Shown piece by piece: positions 1 through 6,057 of a stretch of DNA of 6,057 nt. Where the stretch lies: NCBI GenBank assembly GCA_012798055.1, contig JAAZOA010000126.1, positions 1 through 6,057 on the forward strand. The letters run 5' to 3'. The notes beneath the pieces were generated by a model, which saw only the letters and a program-made list of their open reading frames with translations, had not been told where the DNA came from and did not search any database. This DNA comes from Syntrophomonadaceae bacterium (GTDB taxonomy: Bacteria > Bacillota > Syntrophomonadia > Syntrophomonadales > Syntrophomonadaceae). Each line of letters begins with the position of its first letter. The first letter of the stretch is position 1. The position numbers and the translations under genes were made by a program.

Positions 1-482
1 TGGTCACACCTCTCAAGTCCTATGAGATGATGATCGGCAAAATTGCGCCCTATATCATACTGGGTTATGTACAGATAACGGTCGCTCTCTTGATAGGAGT
101 CTGGGTATTTGGGGTGCCGATAAGAGGCAGCATCCTTGAGCTCTACCTGCTGACCCTATTCTTCATCACCGCCTCGCTGGGGCTGGGTCTGATGATCTCC
201 ACCGTGGCCAAAAACCAGATGCAGGCTTTTCAGATTTCATTCTTCATCATGTTGCCCAGCATCCTCCTGTCCGGATTCATGTTCCCAATTGTAGCCATGC
301 CCAGGTTTATCCAATATATCAGCGCCTTGCTGCCTTTAACCTACTATTTGGAAATAATCCGAGGTGTGGTCTTGAAAGGGATTGGCTTCCAGTACCTGGT
401 TGGGCAGGTTGCGATTTTATTGGTATTTTCCCTGGTGTTCATAGTCCTCAGTACCCTGCGTTTCAAAAAGAAGATTGCTTGA
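1..482 (+). CDS. ABC-2 type transporter permease, C-terminal part (5' end outside window)
   Basis: This is the membrane subunit of an ABC exporter in the YhhJ/YbhR-like ABC-2 family, which moves drugs or other hydrophobic or envelope substrates across the cytoplasmic membrane using a separate ATPase. The frame is open from the first base, so the gene begins upstream; the ATG codons at 27 and 30 are internal. About 159 residues are visible. They start with VTPLKSYEMMIGK, the family's typical cytoplasmic segment before a membrane helix. Hydrophobic segments follow around visible residues 16-36, 47-66, 76-97, 101-118 and 131-151, then a basic tail RFKKKIA. The stretch LPSILLSGFMFPI and the later LPLTYYLEIIRG are characteristic of the family. 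The stop lies 13 nt before the likely start of a TetR regulator on the same strand. The ATPase and any membrane-fusion subunit are presumably upstream. The substrate cannot be inferred. Confidence 0.9.
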   Translation, partial: VTPLKSYEMMIGKIAPYIILGYVQITVALLIGVWVFGVPIRGSILELYLLTLFFITASLGLGLMISTVAKNQMQAFQISFFIMLPSILLSGFMFPIVAMPRFIQYISALLPLTYYLEIIRGVVLKGIGFQYLVGQVAILLVFSLVFIVLSTLRFKKKIA

Positions 483-483
483 A

Positions 484-488
484 AGAGG
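484..488 (+). promoter_or_regulatory. Ribosome binding site deciding the GTG start of the TetR gene
   Basis: AGAGG, within AAAGAGGTGG, lies 7 nt upstream of GTG at 496. The other in-frame start, TTG at 475, would overlap the permease gene and has only a weak AAGAAG upstream, so GTG is preferred. Confidence 0.6.
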
Positions 489-495
489 TGGGGAT

Positions 496-1059
496 GTGGA
501 TATACGTTCCAGGATTTTGTCGGCCTGCAAGGAACTCGCTGAACAGCATGGATTCCGAGGCGTTAGAATGGACGAACTGGCCCGGCGGGCGGGGGTAAGC
601 AAGCGTACGGTTTACCGCTACTTCCCCAGCAAAGATACGGTCATCACCGGTGCTATTGATCATTTCATGCGGCAAATCGAGTCTGAATCCGAGCGCATCC
701 TCTCTGGAGAAAGTGATCCCGCCGCCATTTTGTCAGAAATGCAGAAATACTTGTTGCGGCAGGGGCATTTTGCCATTAATGACCAAAGCATGCGGGATCT
801 GCAGGAGCACTACCCAGAATTGTGGCAGAAAATGGACCGGTTCCGCAGCTTGATGCTGAGGAAGGTGTTGGCCCATATTGCCCATTCAGCCGGATCTCGG
901 CTGCCAGCCGAGATCGATTATGTAATCGCTGAGACTATGATCCTATCCTCGATCCAGAGCGTTATAAATCCCGACTTCATGATCCGTCACCGGTTGTCGT
1001 TTGAGGAAGCGATGCGGCCGGTAAGCTCTATACTGCTTTACGGTATCCTGCCCCGCTGA
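496..1059 (+). CDS. TetR/AcrR-family transcriptional regulator
   Basis: This is a ligand-responsive DNA-binding repressor of the TetR family, 187 residues from the GTG start, the usual family length. The N-terminal helix-turn-helix spans about residues 3-50. The recognition part reads MDELARRAGVSKRTVYRYF (residues 25-43), followed by the usual P-SKD turn at 44-47. The rest (about 52-187) is a helical ligand-binding and dimerisation domain with no strong similarity I can name. The likely start is GTG at 496 because of its well-placed ribosome binding site. A TTG at 475 would add seven residues (LLERGGD) and overlap the permease stop. The gene directly follows an ABC exporter permease, so it is probably co-transcribed and may control that exporter; this is inference from context. 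Its operator would lie upstream of the exporter operon, outside the window. Its 3' end converges on cls with an 11-nt gap. Confidence 0.9.
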   Translation: MDIRSRILSACKELAEQHGFRGVRMDELARRAGVSKRTVYRYFPSKDTVITGAIDHFMRQIESESERILSGESDPAAILSEMQKYLLRQGHFAINDQSMRDLQEHYPELWQKMDRFRSLMLRKVLAHIAHSAGSRLPAEIDYVIAETMILSSIQSVINPDFMIRHRLSFEEAMRPVSSILLYGILPR

Positions 1060-1070
1060 AATCCACCATT

Positions 1071-2522
1071 TTAAAGCAACGGGGAAAGCAGGCGGCATAG
1101 TGCCTCCTTGACCTTTACCATCCGGCTCCGGGCCAGGTAATCCACCAAGGTCAATTCGCGGGAATCGCGCAGGTCTTCCCTGAAAGCATGCTCGATGCTT
1201 TTGGTCACTTCGGCGTCATAAATAAAGGCATTTACTTCGAAATTGAGTTCAAAACTGCGGATATCGAGATTAGCGGTGCCAACGGTGCTGATCAGCCCAT
1301 CCGCTGTGATCAGTTTGCTATGCATGAATCCCCGATGGTATAAAAAGCATCGCACGCCTGACTCCAAGAGCTCCCCGACATAGGAGAGAGATGCCCAAAA
1401 TATGAAGGGATGATCCGGCTTGGCCGGCAGCATCAGATTAACCTCAACCCCTGACAACGCTGCCATTTTCAGGGCCTCCAGGATGCTGTCATCCGGCACG
1501 AAATAGGGAGTCTGGAGATATATGTTGCGCTGGGCTGAACTGATCATCTTCAGATAGCCGTTCTTAATAGCCGCCCATTTGGAATCGGGCCCGCTGGAGA
1601 CGATCTGTACGCCGGTATCCCCACTGGGCCAGCGGTGGGGAAAATATTGGGGATCGGTGATTATATCCGCCTGGGCAGCATAGCGCCAATCCAGCAGGAA
1701 TCGCAACTCCAGGTCGTCCAGTGCGCTGCCTCGGATGCTGATATATGAATCCCGCCAGTACCCAAAGCGCCTGGATATACCTAAATACTCGTCCCCTATA
1801 TTGCCTCCCCCTGTAAAACCTATCTGCCCGTCGATAAGACAAATCTTGCGATGATTGCGGTAATTCATGCGCAGGTTGATGTAGGGCAAGAGCGGCGGGA
1901 AAAAGCTGGCTACTTCGCCTCCGGCTTGCTTAAGAGGTTCGAAAAAATTGCGGGGCAGCCTCTGACAGCCCTGGCCGTCATAGAGCAGTTTGACTTCAAC
2001 CCCGGAGCGGGCTTTGTCGGCGAGAAGATTCACCAGGGCGGTGCCTAATGAATCGTTACGGATTATATAGTATTCCAGGTGAACGAATTTTTGGGCGCTC
2101 TGGATGGAGTCCCGCAAATCCTGGAAAAAGTTGTGGCTGTCTGCATAGTACTTGACGCAGTTGTCCTGGGTATATAAGGCTTGACTGTTGAAATGCAAGT
2201 GGATAAGGCTTTTATAATCCTCCAGCGCGGAATCGGCCAGGGGCAGGCGATCAAGATGGAAGTATTTTTCCTGTTCCTGAACCAGGGCATAAAGCTCTCT
2301 TTCTTCGCCCTCCTTGATATAGAAAAGCCGTTCCTTGCGCAAATCCTGTCCCAGCAGCAGGTACAACACGAATCCCAAACCCGGCAGGAAGAGCATCACT
2401 AAAAGCCAGGCCCAGGTAGCACTGGGTTTGCGCCGCTCCATCACCACCACCAGCAGCGCCAGGACGATGTTAAGTAAAAACAGATAATTGACTAATTGCG
2501 AGTTGGAATAGAAATAGGTCAT
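1071..2522 (-). CDS. cls: Cardiolipin synthase (phospholipase D family, ClsA-like)
   Basis: This membrane enzyme condenses two phosphatidylglycerol molecules into cardiolipin and glycerol. The protein is 483 residues, the normal length for bacterial Cls. Two N-terminal hydrophobic segments (about 10-28 and 37-58) form the membrane hairpin seen in ClsA-type enzymes. Two phospholipase D domains follow, each with an intact HxK(x)4D motif: H224-K226-D231 in NHRKICLIDG, followed by GFTGGGNIGDEYLG, and H401-K403-D408 in MHSKLITADG, followed by STVGTANLDIRSFELNFEVN. Both motifs are complete, so the enzyme should be active. The start ATG has an AAGGAG site (plus-strand 2529-2534) 6 nt upstream. The gene begins only 24 nt after the walJ stop and is most likely the second gene of a walJ-cls transcript. 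I see no terminator in the 11-nt gap before the convergent TetR gene. Another phospholipase D superfamily transferase is possible but less likely given the membrane hairpin and overall match. Confidence 0.95.
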   Translation of the reverse strand: MTYFYSNSQLVNYLFLLNIVLALLVVVMERRKPSATWAWLLVMLFLPGLGFVLYLLLGQDLRKERLFYIKEGEERELYALVQEQEKYFHLDRLPLADSALEDYKSLIHLHFNSQALYTQDNCVKYYADSHNFFQDLRDSIQSAQKFVHLEYYIIRNDSLGTALVNLLADKARSGVEVKLLYDGQGCQRLPRNFFEPLKQAGGEVASFFPPLLPYINLRMNYRNHRKICLIDGQIGFTGGGNIGDEYLGISRRFGYWRDSYISIRGSALDDLELRFLLDWRYAAQADIITDPQYFPHRWPSGDTGVQIVSSGPDSKWAAIKNGYLKMISSAQRNIYLQTPYFVPDDSILEALKMAALSGVEVNLMLPAKPDHPFIFWASLSYVGELLESGVRCFLYHRGFMHSKLITADGLISTVGTANLDIRSFELNFEVNAFIYDAEVTKSIEHAFREDLRDSRELTLVDYLARSRMVKVKEALCRLLSPLL

Positions 2523-2546
2523 ACTGATCTCCTTGCCGAAACCGAA

Positions 2547-3323
2547 CTAAAAAACCAGGCTGCTGGTCCTGTCTGGATAAGTCCGGCGCAGGATGATATC
2601 TTCCCCTACACCACACCCGTTACGCCGCAAAATATCAGCCACTGTCTTTTCGGCCAGTTCAGGATGGTTGTTCTGCTGGCTGAGGTGGGCCAGAAATACC
2701 TGCATCAAGGGTCTGCGGGCAATTTGGGACAGGATCTGGCCTGCTTCATGGTTGGAAAGGTGCCCCTGGCGGCTCCGGATCCGTTGCTTGAGAAAAGCAG
2801 GGTAAGGGCCGTTTCTTAACATCTCGGGATCGTGGTTCGATTCCAAAATCACCAGATCTGCGTAGGCCAATGCCTCAGCCGTCATATTTGTTATCTCTCC
2901 CAGGTCGGTTGCCAACACCCATTTCAGATGTTTATAGTGCAGGCAGAATCCAATCGGGTCATTGGCATCATGGGAAGTGGGGAAGGGCACAATCTTAACC
3001 GGGCCTATGTCCAATGCTTCTCCCAACTCCTGGCGGCACACCCCCGGTATTTGTTCATATCCCGGTATGCCTGCCCAGGTTGCTGGTCGAGCATATACCG
3101 GAACCCGGAATTTTTTAGTGAAAACCTGAATCCCCCTGACATGATCCGAATGTTCATGGGTTATCAGCACTCCGTCCAGGTCGGCCGCATGTATTCCCAC
3201 TCCGGCCAGTCCCCGCTCGATACGCCGCGCGCTGATGCCCGCATCGATCAATATCTTCTTGCCGCCCAATTCCACCAGGGCGGCATTGCCGGTACTGCCG
3301 CTCGCCAGAATATGTACCTGCAT
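2547..3323 (-). CDS. walJ: WalJ/YycJ-type MBL-fold metallo-hydrolase
   Basis: This is a cytoplasmic metallo-beta-lactamase-fold hydrolase of the YycJ/WalJ family, 258 residues, close to the family's usual length of about 260. The N-terminus MQVHILASGSTGNAALVE and the following LIDAGIS are family hallmarks. The metal-binding motif is H56-x-H58-x-D60-H61 in ITHEHSDH. Further likely ligands are H118 (TSHD), D140 (ATDLG) and a late histidine such as H213. The stretch ESNHDPEML (161-169) followed by NGPYP and GHLSN (187-191) is typical of WalJ and distinguishes it from generic hydrolases. In Bacillus relatives walJ lies in the WalRK cell-wall two-component operon, and a nuclease or DNA-repair role has also been proposed; its exact substrate is not settled. 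Here there is no walR or walK nearby. The gene sits alone behind its own promoter with cls 24 nt downstream. The AAAGGAG ribosome site is about 11 nt from the ATG, rather long, but there is no in-frame alternative closer to it. Confidence 0.92.
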   Translation of the reverse strand: MQVHILASGSTGNAALVELGGKKILIDAGISARRIERGLAGVGIHAADLDGVLITHEHSDHVRGIQVFTKKFRVPVYARPATWAGIPGYEQIPGVCRQELGEALDIGPVKIVPFPTSHDANDPIGFCLHYKHLKWVLATDLGEITNMTAEALAYADLVILESNHDPEMLRNGPYPAFLKQRIRSRQGHLSNHEAGQILSQIARRPLMQVFLAHLSQQNNHPELAEKTVADILRRNGCGVGEDIILRRTYPDRTSSLVF

Positions 3324-3334
3324 ATGTAAAAGAT

Positions 3335-3340
3335 CTCCTT
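3335..3340 (-). promoter_or_regulatory. Ribosome binding site of walJ with long spacer
   Basis: The minus strand reads AAGGAG, preceded by another A, with 11 nt before the ATG at 3323. The match to the anti-Shine-Dalgarno sequence is strong but the spacing is longer than the usual 5-9 nt. In-frame codons between the site and the ATG (GAT, CTT, TTA, CAT) offer no other start. Confidence 0.65.
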
Positions 3341-3385
3341 TGTCTGAGCCGATTTATTTTATCCATCGGTAAGCGTGGCAACCTC

Positions 3386-3405
3386 TCCTGCCCACTTCGG
3401 CAGGA
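3386..3405 (-). other. Hairpin in the walJ-cls leader
   Basis: A perfect 7-bp inverted repeat, TCCTGCC and GGCAGGA separated by 6 nt, lies in the predicted 5' leader between the promoter and walJ. No U-tract follows in the minus-strand RNA, so it is not a classic terminator. A weaker pair, CCGAT (3349-3353) and ATCGG (3365-3369), lies closer to the start codon. I recognise no known riboswitch class. Confidence 0.4.
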
Positions 3406-3461
3406 ATCGCGCTGCATCCGCAAAAAGACCGCTTGCCCTGCTCTGTTGCCCACTCTAAGAT

Positions 3462-3490
3462 ATTATACCCGTAATCGCGCTTTTTTTCAC
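3462..3490 (-). promoter_or_regulatory. Predicted sigma-70/sigma-A promoter of walJ-cls
   Basis: On the minus strand a -35 box GTGAAA (3485-3490, four of six consensus positions) and a perfect -10 box TATAAT (3462-3467) are separated by 17 bp. Transcription would start near 3455, giving a leader of about 130 nt before walJ. The promoter lies just downstream of the glnS terminator, so walJ-cls should be transcribed independently of glnS. Confidence 0.65.
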
Positions 3491-3505
3491 CGCCCGGTGG
3501 TCGGC

Positions 3506-3533
3506 AAAAAGCCTCTGTTCAAGCAACAGAGGC
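3506..3533 (-). terminator. Rho-independent terminator of glnS
   Basis: The minus-strand RNA forms a perfect 9-bp stem, GCCTCTGTT with AACAGAGGC, around a 5-nt loop (GCTTG), followed at once by TTTTT (3506-3510). The stem starts about 60 nt after the glnS stop. On the plus strand the same stem is followed by CCCC and then TTTTT, so it could also stop antisense transcription, less efficiently. Confidence 0.9.
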
Positions 3534-3593
3534 CCCCTTTTTCTATAGCCGCTTTCGCTGGCCTAATTCCCCGCAAAATACCCGGCTGGCTAT

Positions 3594-5300
3594 TTAACTT
3601 CCCTTCTGGATCTTGGCCCAGGTATCCCTCAGGGCAACAATCCGGTTGAAGACCAGCCCCGTTTCGCTTTCCGCTTTGGGGTCCAGGTAGAAGTATCCTT
3701 GGCGCATAAATTGGAACCGGGTTCCCGGCTGGGCTTGTGCCAGGCCAGGCTCAACTTTGCAGTCGCGCAAGATTTCCAGGGACATGGGATTCAATTTGGA
3801 CTTGTAGTCCACCCCTTCTTCCTCCGAATCAGGATTTTCCACCATGAAAAGGTGGTCATAAAGCCTGATTTCAGCATCGAGAGCATGGGCAGCCGAAACC
3901 CAGTGCGAGGTGCCTTTAACCTTGCGCCCGCTGGTAGCTCCTCCGCTGCGGCTCTCGGGGTCATATGAACAGCGGAGCTCGGCCACCGCTCCGGTCCCTT
4001 CATCTACGATTACCTCTTCACATTTAATTATGTAGGCATTCTTCAATCTTATCTCTCGGCCGGGGGCGAGGCGGAAAAACTTCTTGGGCGGATCTATCAT
4101 GAAGTCATCCTGTTCGATGAATATTTCCCTGCTGAAGGGGAGCAAGCGGTTGCCCATCTCTGGATTTTCCGGATTATTTTCTGCCTCCACCCATTCCACC
4201 TGGTCAACCGGGTAATTCTCGATTATCACCTTTAACGGCCTTAAAACCGCCATTACCCGCGGTGCCGAAAAATTCAGTTCCTCTCTGATGCAGTGTTCCA
4301 GCAGGGCAATATCAACCATACTGTCCCTTTTAGCCACTCCGATACGATCACAAAAGTCCCTGATGGAAGCAGGCGTGTATCCCCGGCGCCGGAAACCCGA
4401 AATGGTGGGCATACGAGGATCATCCCAACCATCCACAAAACCCTTTTCTACAAGTTCCCTGAGTTTGCGCTTGCTCATCACCGTATAGCTCAGGTTCAAC
4501 CGCGCGAATTCTATCTGCTGGGGCCGGCCTTGGGCTTCGGCGCTGTAGTCTACCTGGTCCAGGGTCCAGTCGTAGAAGGGCCGGTGATCGGCGAATTCCA
4601 GGGTACAAATGGAATGGGTTATCTCTTCAAGGGCATCTGACAAGGGATGTGCATAATCATACATAGGATAGATGCACCACTCGTCTCCGGTGCGGTGGTG
4701 AGTCGCCCGCAAAATGCGGTAGAGCACCGGATCCCGCATATTTATGTTGGGCGAAGCCATGTCTATTTTGGCCCGCAAGACCCTGGCTCCATCGGGGAAT
4801 TCTCCTGCCCGCATCCTCTGGAAAAGATCGAGGTTCTCCTCTACGGAGCGTTCGCGATAAGGACTGTTCTTACCTGGCTCGGTCAAAGTCCCCCGGTAGG
4901 CTTTGATTTCTTCGGCGCTAAGGTCGCATACATAAGCCTGGCCTTTTTTGATCAACTGCAGGGCATATTCGTACAAAATCGAGAAATAATCCGAGGCGAA
5001 AAACATGCGTTCGTCCCAACTGAACCCCAGCCATTTCACGTCCTCCTGGATCGATTCTACATATTCAACGTCTTCCTTGCTGGGATTGGTGTCATCGAAG
5101 CGCAGGTTGCACAGGCCTTGGTTGGCAGCTGCTAAACCAAAATTCAGGCATATGGACTTGGCATGCCCAATATGCAGATATCCATTGGGTTCCGGCGGAA
5201 AGCGGGTATGGACCCTCCCGCCGTTTTTGCCGACCTTCCGGTCTTCGTTTATGATATTCTGAATGAAGTTGCTAGGGAGGTTGGTGATACTCGCGTCCAT
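3594..5300 (-). CDS. glnS: Glutaminyl-tRNA synthetase
   Basis: This class I cytoplasmic aminoacyl-tRNA synthetase attaches glutamine directly to tRNA-Gln using ATP. The protein is 568 residues, near the usual 550-570. The catalytic domain opens with RFPPEPNGYLHIGHAKS (33-49), carrying the HIGH signature at 43-46. It is followed by NLRFDDTNPSKEDVEYVESI (65-84), the form found in GlnRS. The KMSKS-type motif is VMSKRK (274-279). YPMYDYAHPLSDALEEITHS (211-230) matches the glutamine-recognition region of GlnRS and separates it from bacterial GluRS. The C-terminal half (about 345-565) is the beta-barrel anticodon-binding region typical of GlnRS, and no extra domain is fused. The ATG start has a GAGG site 8 nt upstream (plus-strand 5309-5312). 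The gene has its own promoter and terminator and appears to be monocistronic. The roughly 70-nt leader is too short for a T-box. Confidence 0.97.
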   Translation of the reverse strand: MDASITNLPSNFIQNIINEDRKVGKNGGRVHTRFPPEPNGYLHIGHAKSICLNFGLAAANQGLCNLRFDDTNPSKEDVEYVESIQEDVKWLGFSWDERMFFASDYFSILYEYALQLIKKGQAYVCDLSAEEIKAYRGTLTEPGKNSPYRERSVEENLDLFQRMRAGEFPDGARVLRAKIDMASPNINMRDPVLYRILRATHHRTGDEWCIYPMYDYAHPLSDALEEITHSICTLEFADHRPFYDWTLDQVDYSAEAQGRPQQIEFARLNLSYTVMSKRKLRELVEKGFVDGWDDPRMPTISGFRRRGYTPASIRDFCDRIGVAKRDSMVDIALLEHCIREELNFSAPRVMAVLRPLKVIIENYPVDQVEWVEAENNPENPEMGNRLLPFSREIFIEQDDFMIDPPKKFFRLAPGREIRLKNAYIIKCEEVIVDEGTGAVAELRCSYDPESRSGGATSGRKVKGTSHWVSAAHALDAEIRLYDHLFMVENPDSEEEGVDYKSKLNPMSLEILRDCKVEPGLAQAQPGTRFQFMRQGYFYLDPKAESETGLVFNRIVALRDTWAKIQKGS

Positions 5301-5375
5301 TTTTTTCGCCTCAATCTTTCCTATTTCTTTTCGATTCTGTCAGGTGATTTGGGCCTGGCAAATACCTTCCCGCTA

Positions 5376-5404
5376 ATTATATATTCGTGATGGCCTCCAG
5401 TCCA
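5376..5404 (-). promoter_or_regulatory. Predicted sigma-70/sigma-A promoter of glnS
   Basis: On the minus strand a -35 box TGGACT (5399-5404, four of six consensus positions) and a perfect -10 box TATAAT (5376-5381) are 17 bp apart. Transcription would start near 5369, leaving a leader of about 70 nt before the glnS ATG. Confidence 0.65.
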
Positions 5405-5414
5405 GCACAAGTCA

Positions 5415-5443
5415 GTGCAAACCCTTGGATAAACGCATATAAT
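5415..5443 (+). promoter_or_regulatory. Predicted promoter of the isoaspartate methyltransferase gene
   Basis: A perfect -10 box TATAAT lies at 5438-5443. No good -35 is seen: the sequence at the expected spacing (around 5415-5421) is only GTGCAA or TGCAAA. The promoter may be weak or activator-dependent. Transcription would start near 5450, about 30 nt before the ATG. Confidence 0.45.
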
Positions 5444-5479
5444 ATTTCTAACAGTTCTTGCCGACAAGGTGGAGAGGTT

Positions 5480-6057
5480 ATGAAAAAACCTGGGGATCAG
5501 CATGAGGCCGTCATGGAATTTTTTCATCGCCTGGATCGACGGTTGTTTGTAGATGGGGAAATGCAGCGCTATGCATCTCTCGACCAGGCCCTGCCCATCG
5601 GCTTCGGACAGACCATCTCCCAGCCCAGTCTGGTAGTGCAAATGACGGAATATCTGGACCTGGATAAAAGCTGCAAGATATTGGAAATAGGTACCGGTTC
5701 TGGCTATCAGACCGCTTTCCTGGCTGAATTCGGCGGTGAGGTATTTTCGGTAGAGCGGATCGCAGAACTGTCCCGCCAAGCCCAGCAGCGGCTGAAGACG
5801 CTGTGTTACACCAATATACATTTTAAAATCGGTGATGGCAGTGAAGGCTGGCCGGAGCATGCCCCCTTTGATCGTATCATCGTTACCGCTGGAGCCGGGC
5901 AAATCCCGGAGGCTTTGCTGAAGCAATTAAAACCTGGAGGCAAGCTCCTTTGTCCCATTGGTGAACCTGGATTCCAGGAGCTGACCTTGTTCACCAAGGA
6001 TGATCACAACCACATAACTATCGAAGAACTGGGAGGAGTCACCTTCGTGGAATTTAA
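5480..6057 (+). CDS. pcm: Protein-L-isoaspartate O-methyltransferase (3' end outside window)
   Basis: This cytoplasmic SAM-dependent repair enzyme methylates L-isoaspartyl residues in damaged proteins so that they can revert to aspartate. The frame is open from ATG at 5480 to the window end, giving 192 residues; the family is usually 200-215, so only a short C-terminal tail is missing. The family signature DQALPIGFGQTISQPSLV is at 35-52. SAM-binding motif I, KILEIGTGSGYQTAFLAEF, is at 66-84. SVERI at 90-94 holds the probable ribose-binding acidic residue, and GDGSEGWPEHAPFDRIIVTA is at 118-137. LKPGGKLLCPIG (150-161) is the usual post-motif strand. The N-terminus is short, and the usual VPRxxF segment appears as LDRRLFV (18-24). 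A ribosome site in AAGGTGGAGAGG (5466-5477) precedes the ATG. The gene is divergent from glnS. A long open frame on the opposite strand here is only its antisense shadow. Confidence 0.93.
   Translation, partial: MKKPGDQHEAVMEFFHRLDRRLFVDGEMQRYASLDQALPIGFGQTISQPSLVVQMTEYLDLDKSCKILEIGTGSGYQTAFLAEFGGEVFSVERIAELSRQAQQRLKTLCYTNIHFKIGDGSEGWPEHAPFDRIIVTAGAGQIPEALLKQLKPGGKLLCPIGEPGFQELTLFTKDDHNHITIEELGGVTFVEF

Noticed and set aside
1035..1084. Possible terminator from GCTTTA/TAAAGC or CCCCG/CGGGG pairs between tetR and cls
   Set aside because: The stems are only 5-6 bp with loops over 20 nt and no T-tract, so a terminator is not supported.
2832..3329. A 165-codon plus-strand open frame opposite walJ
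   Set aside because: The minus strand carries the intact metallo-hydrolase motifs; the plus-strand frame is a by-product of that coding sequence.
3154..3453. A 99-codon minus-strand frame running from the walJ leader into walJ in another frame, a possible leader peptide
   Set aside because: It starts at GTG without a ribosome binding site, continues far into walJ out of frame and shows no regulatory codon run, so a leader peptide is not supported.
4647..5135. A 162-codon plus-strand open frame inside glnS
   Set aside because: It lies wholly antisense to the conserved GlnRS catalytic domain and has no recognisable motif.
5301..5369. A T-box or other riboswitch in the glnS leader
   Set aside because: The predicted leader is only about 70 nt, with no specifier stem, T-box motif or terminator hairpin.
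5321..5926. A 201-codon open frame on the minus strand opposite pcm
   Set aside because: The plus strand here encodes a clear methyltransferase with all family motifs. The antisense frame has no recognisable domain and overlaps the glnS promoter.

Overview
The window is an ordinary, gene-dense bacterial chromosome segment with six protein-coding genes, two of them cut by the window edges. No tRNA, rRNA, CRISPR array, insertion sequence or phage gene was seen. Strong AAGGAG-type ribosome binding sites, ATG/GTG starts, a WalJ/YycJ-type metallo-hydrolase and a two-helix-anchored cardiolipin synthase suggest a Firmicute of intermediate GC, perhaps a clostridial or syntrophic lineage. That placement is inference from gene content and style, not from any database comparison.

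Layout. Positions 1-482 (+) hold the C-terminal part of an ABC-2 export permease. A TetR-family regulator (496-1059, +) follows 13 nt later, probably in the same transcript. It converges, with an 11-nt gap, on a minus-strand pair transcribed walJ (3323 to 2547) then cls (2522 to 1071). This pair has a good promoter at 3462-3490 and a roughly 130-nt leader. Upstream of it, also on the minus strand, is glnS (5300 to 3594), closed by a clear Rho-independent terminator at 3506-3533. A 179-bp region at 5301-5479 separates glnS from a divergent protein-L-isoaspartate O-methyltransferase gene (5480 to beyond the window end, +) and carries back-to-back promoters.

How the genes relate. The permease and TetR gene look like the tail of a self-regulated export operon. 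WalJ and cardiolipin synthase are both linked to envelope biology and share a transcript. GlnRS charges tRNA-Gln directly, which is not universal in Firmicutes. The methyltransferase repairs aged proteins and shows no obvious functional link to its neighbours.

I found no convincing undescribed system. The points worth a second look are the directly charging GlnRS, the walJ-cls unit with its structured leader and repeats, the divergent promoter region, and the atypical N-terminus of the methyltransferase.
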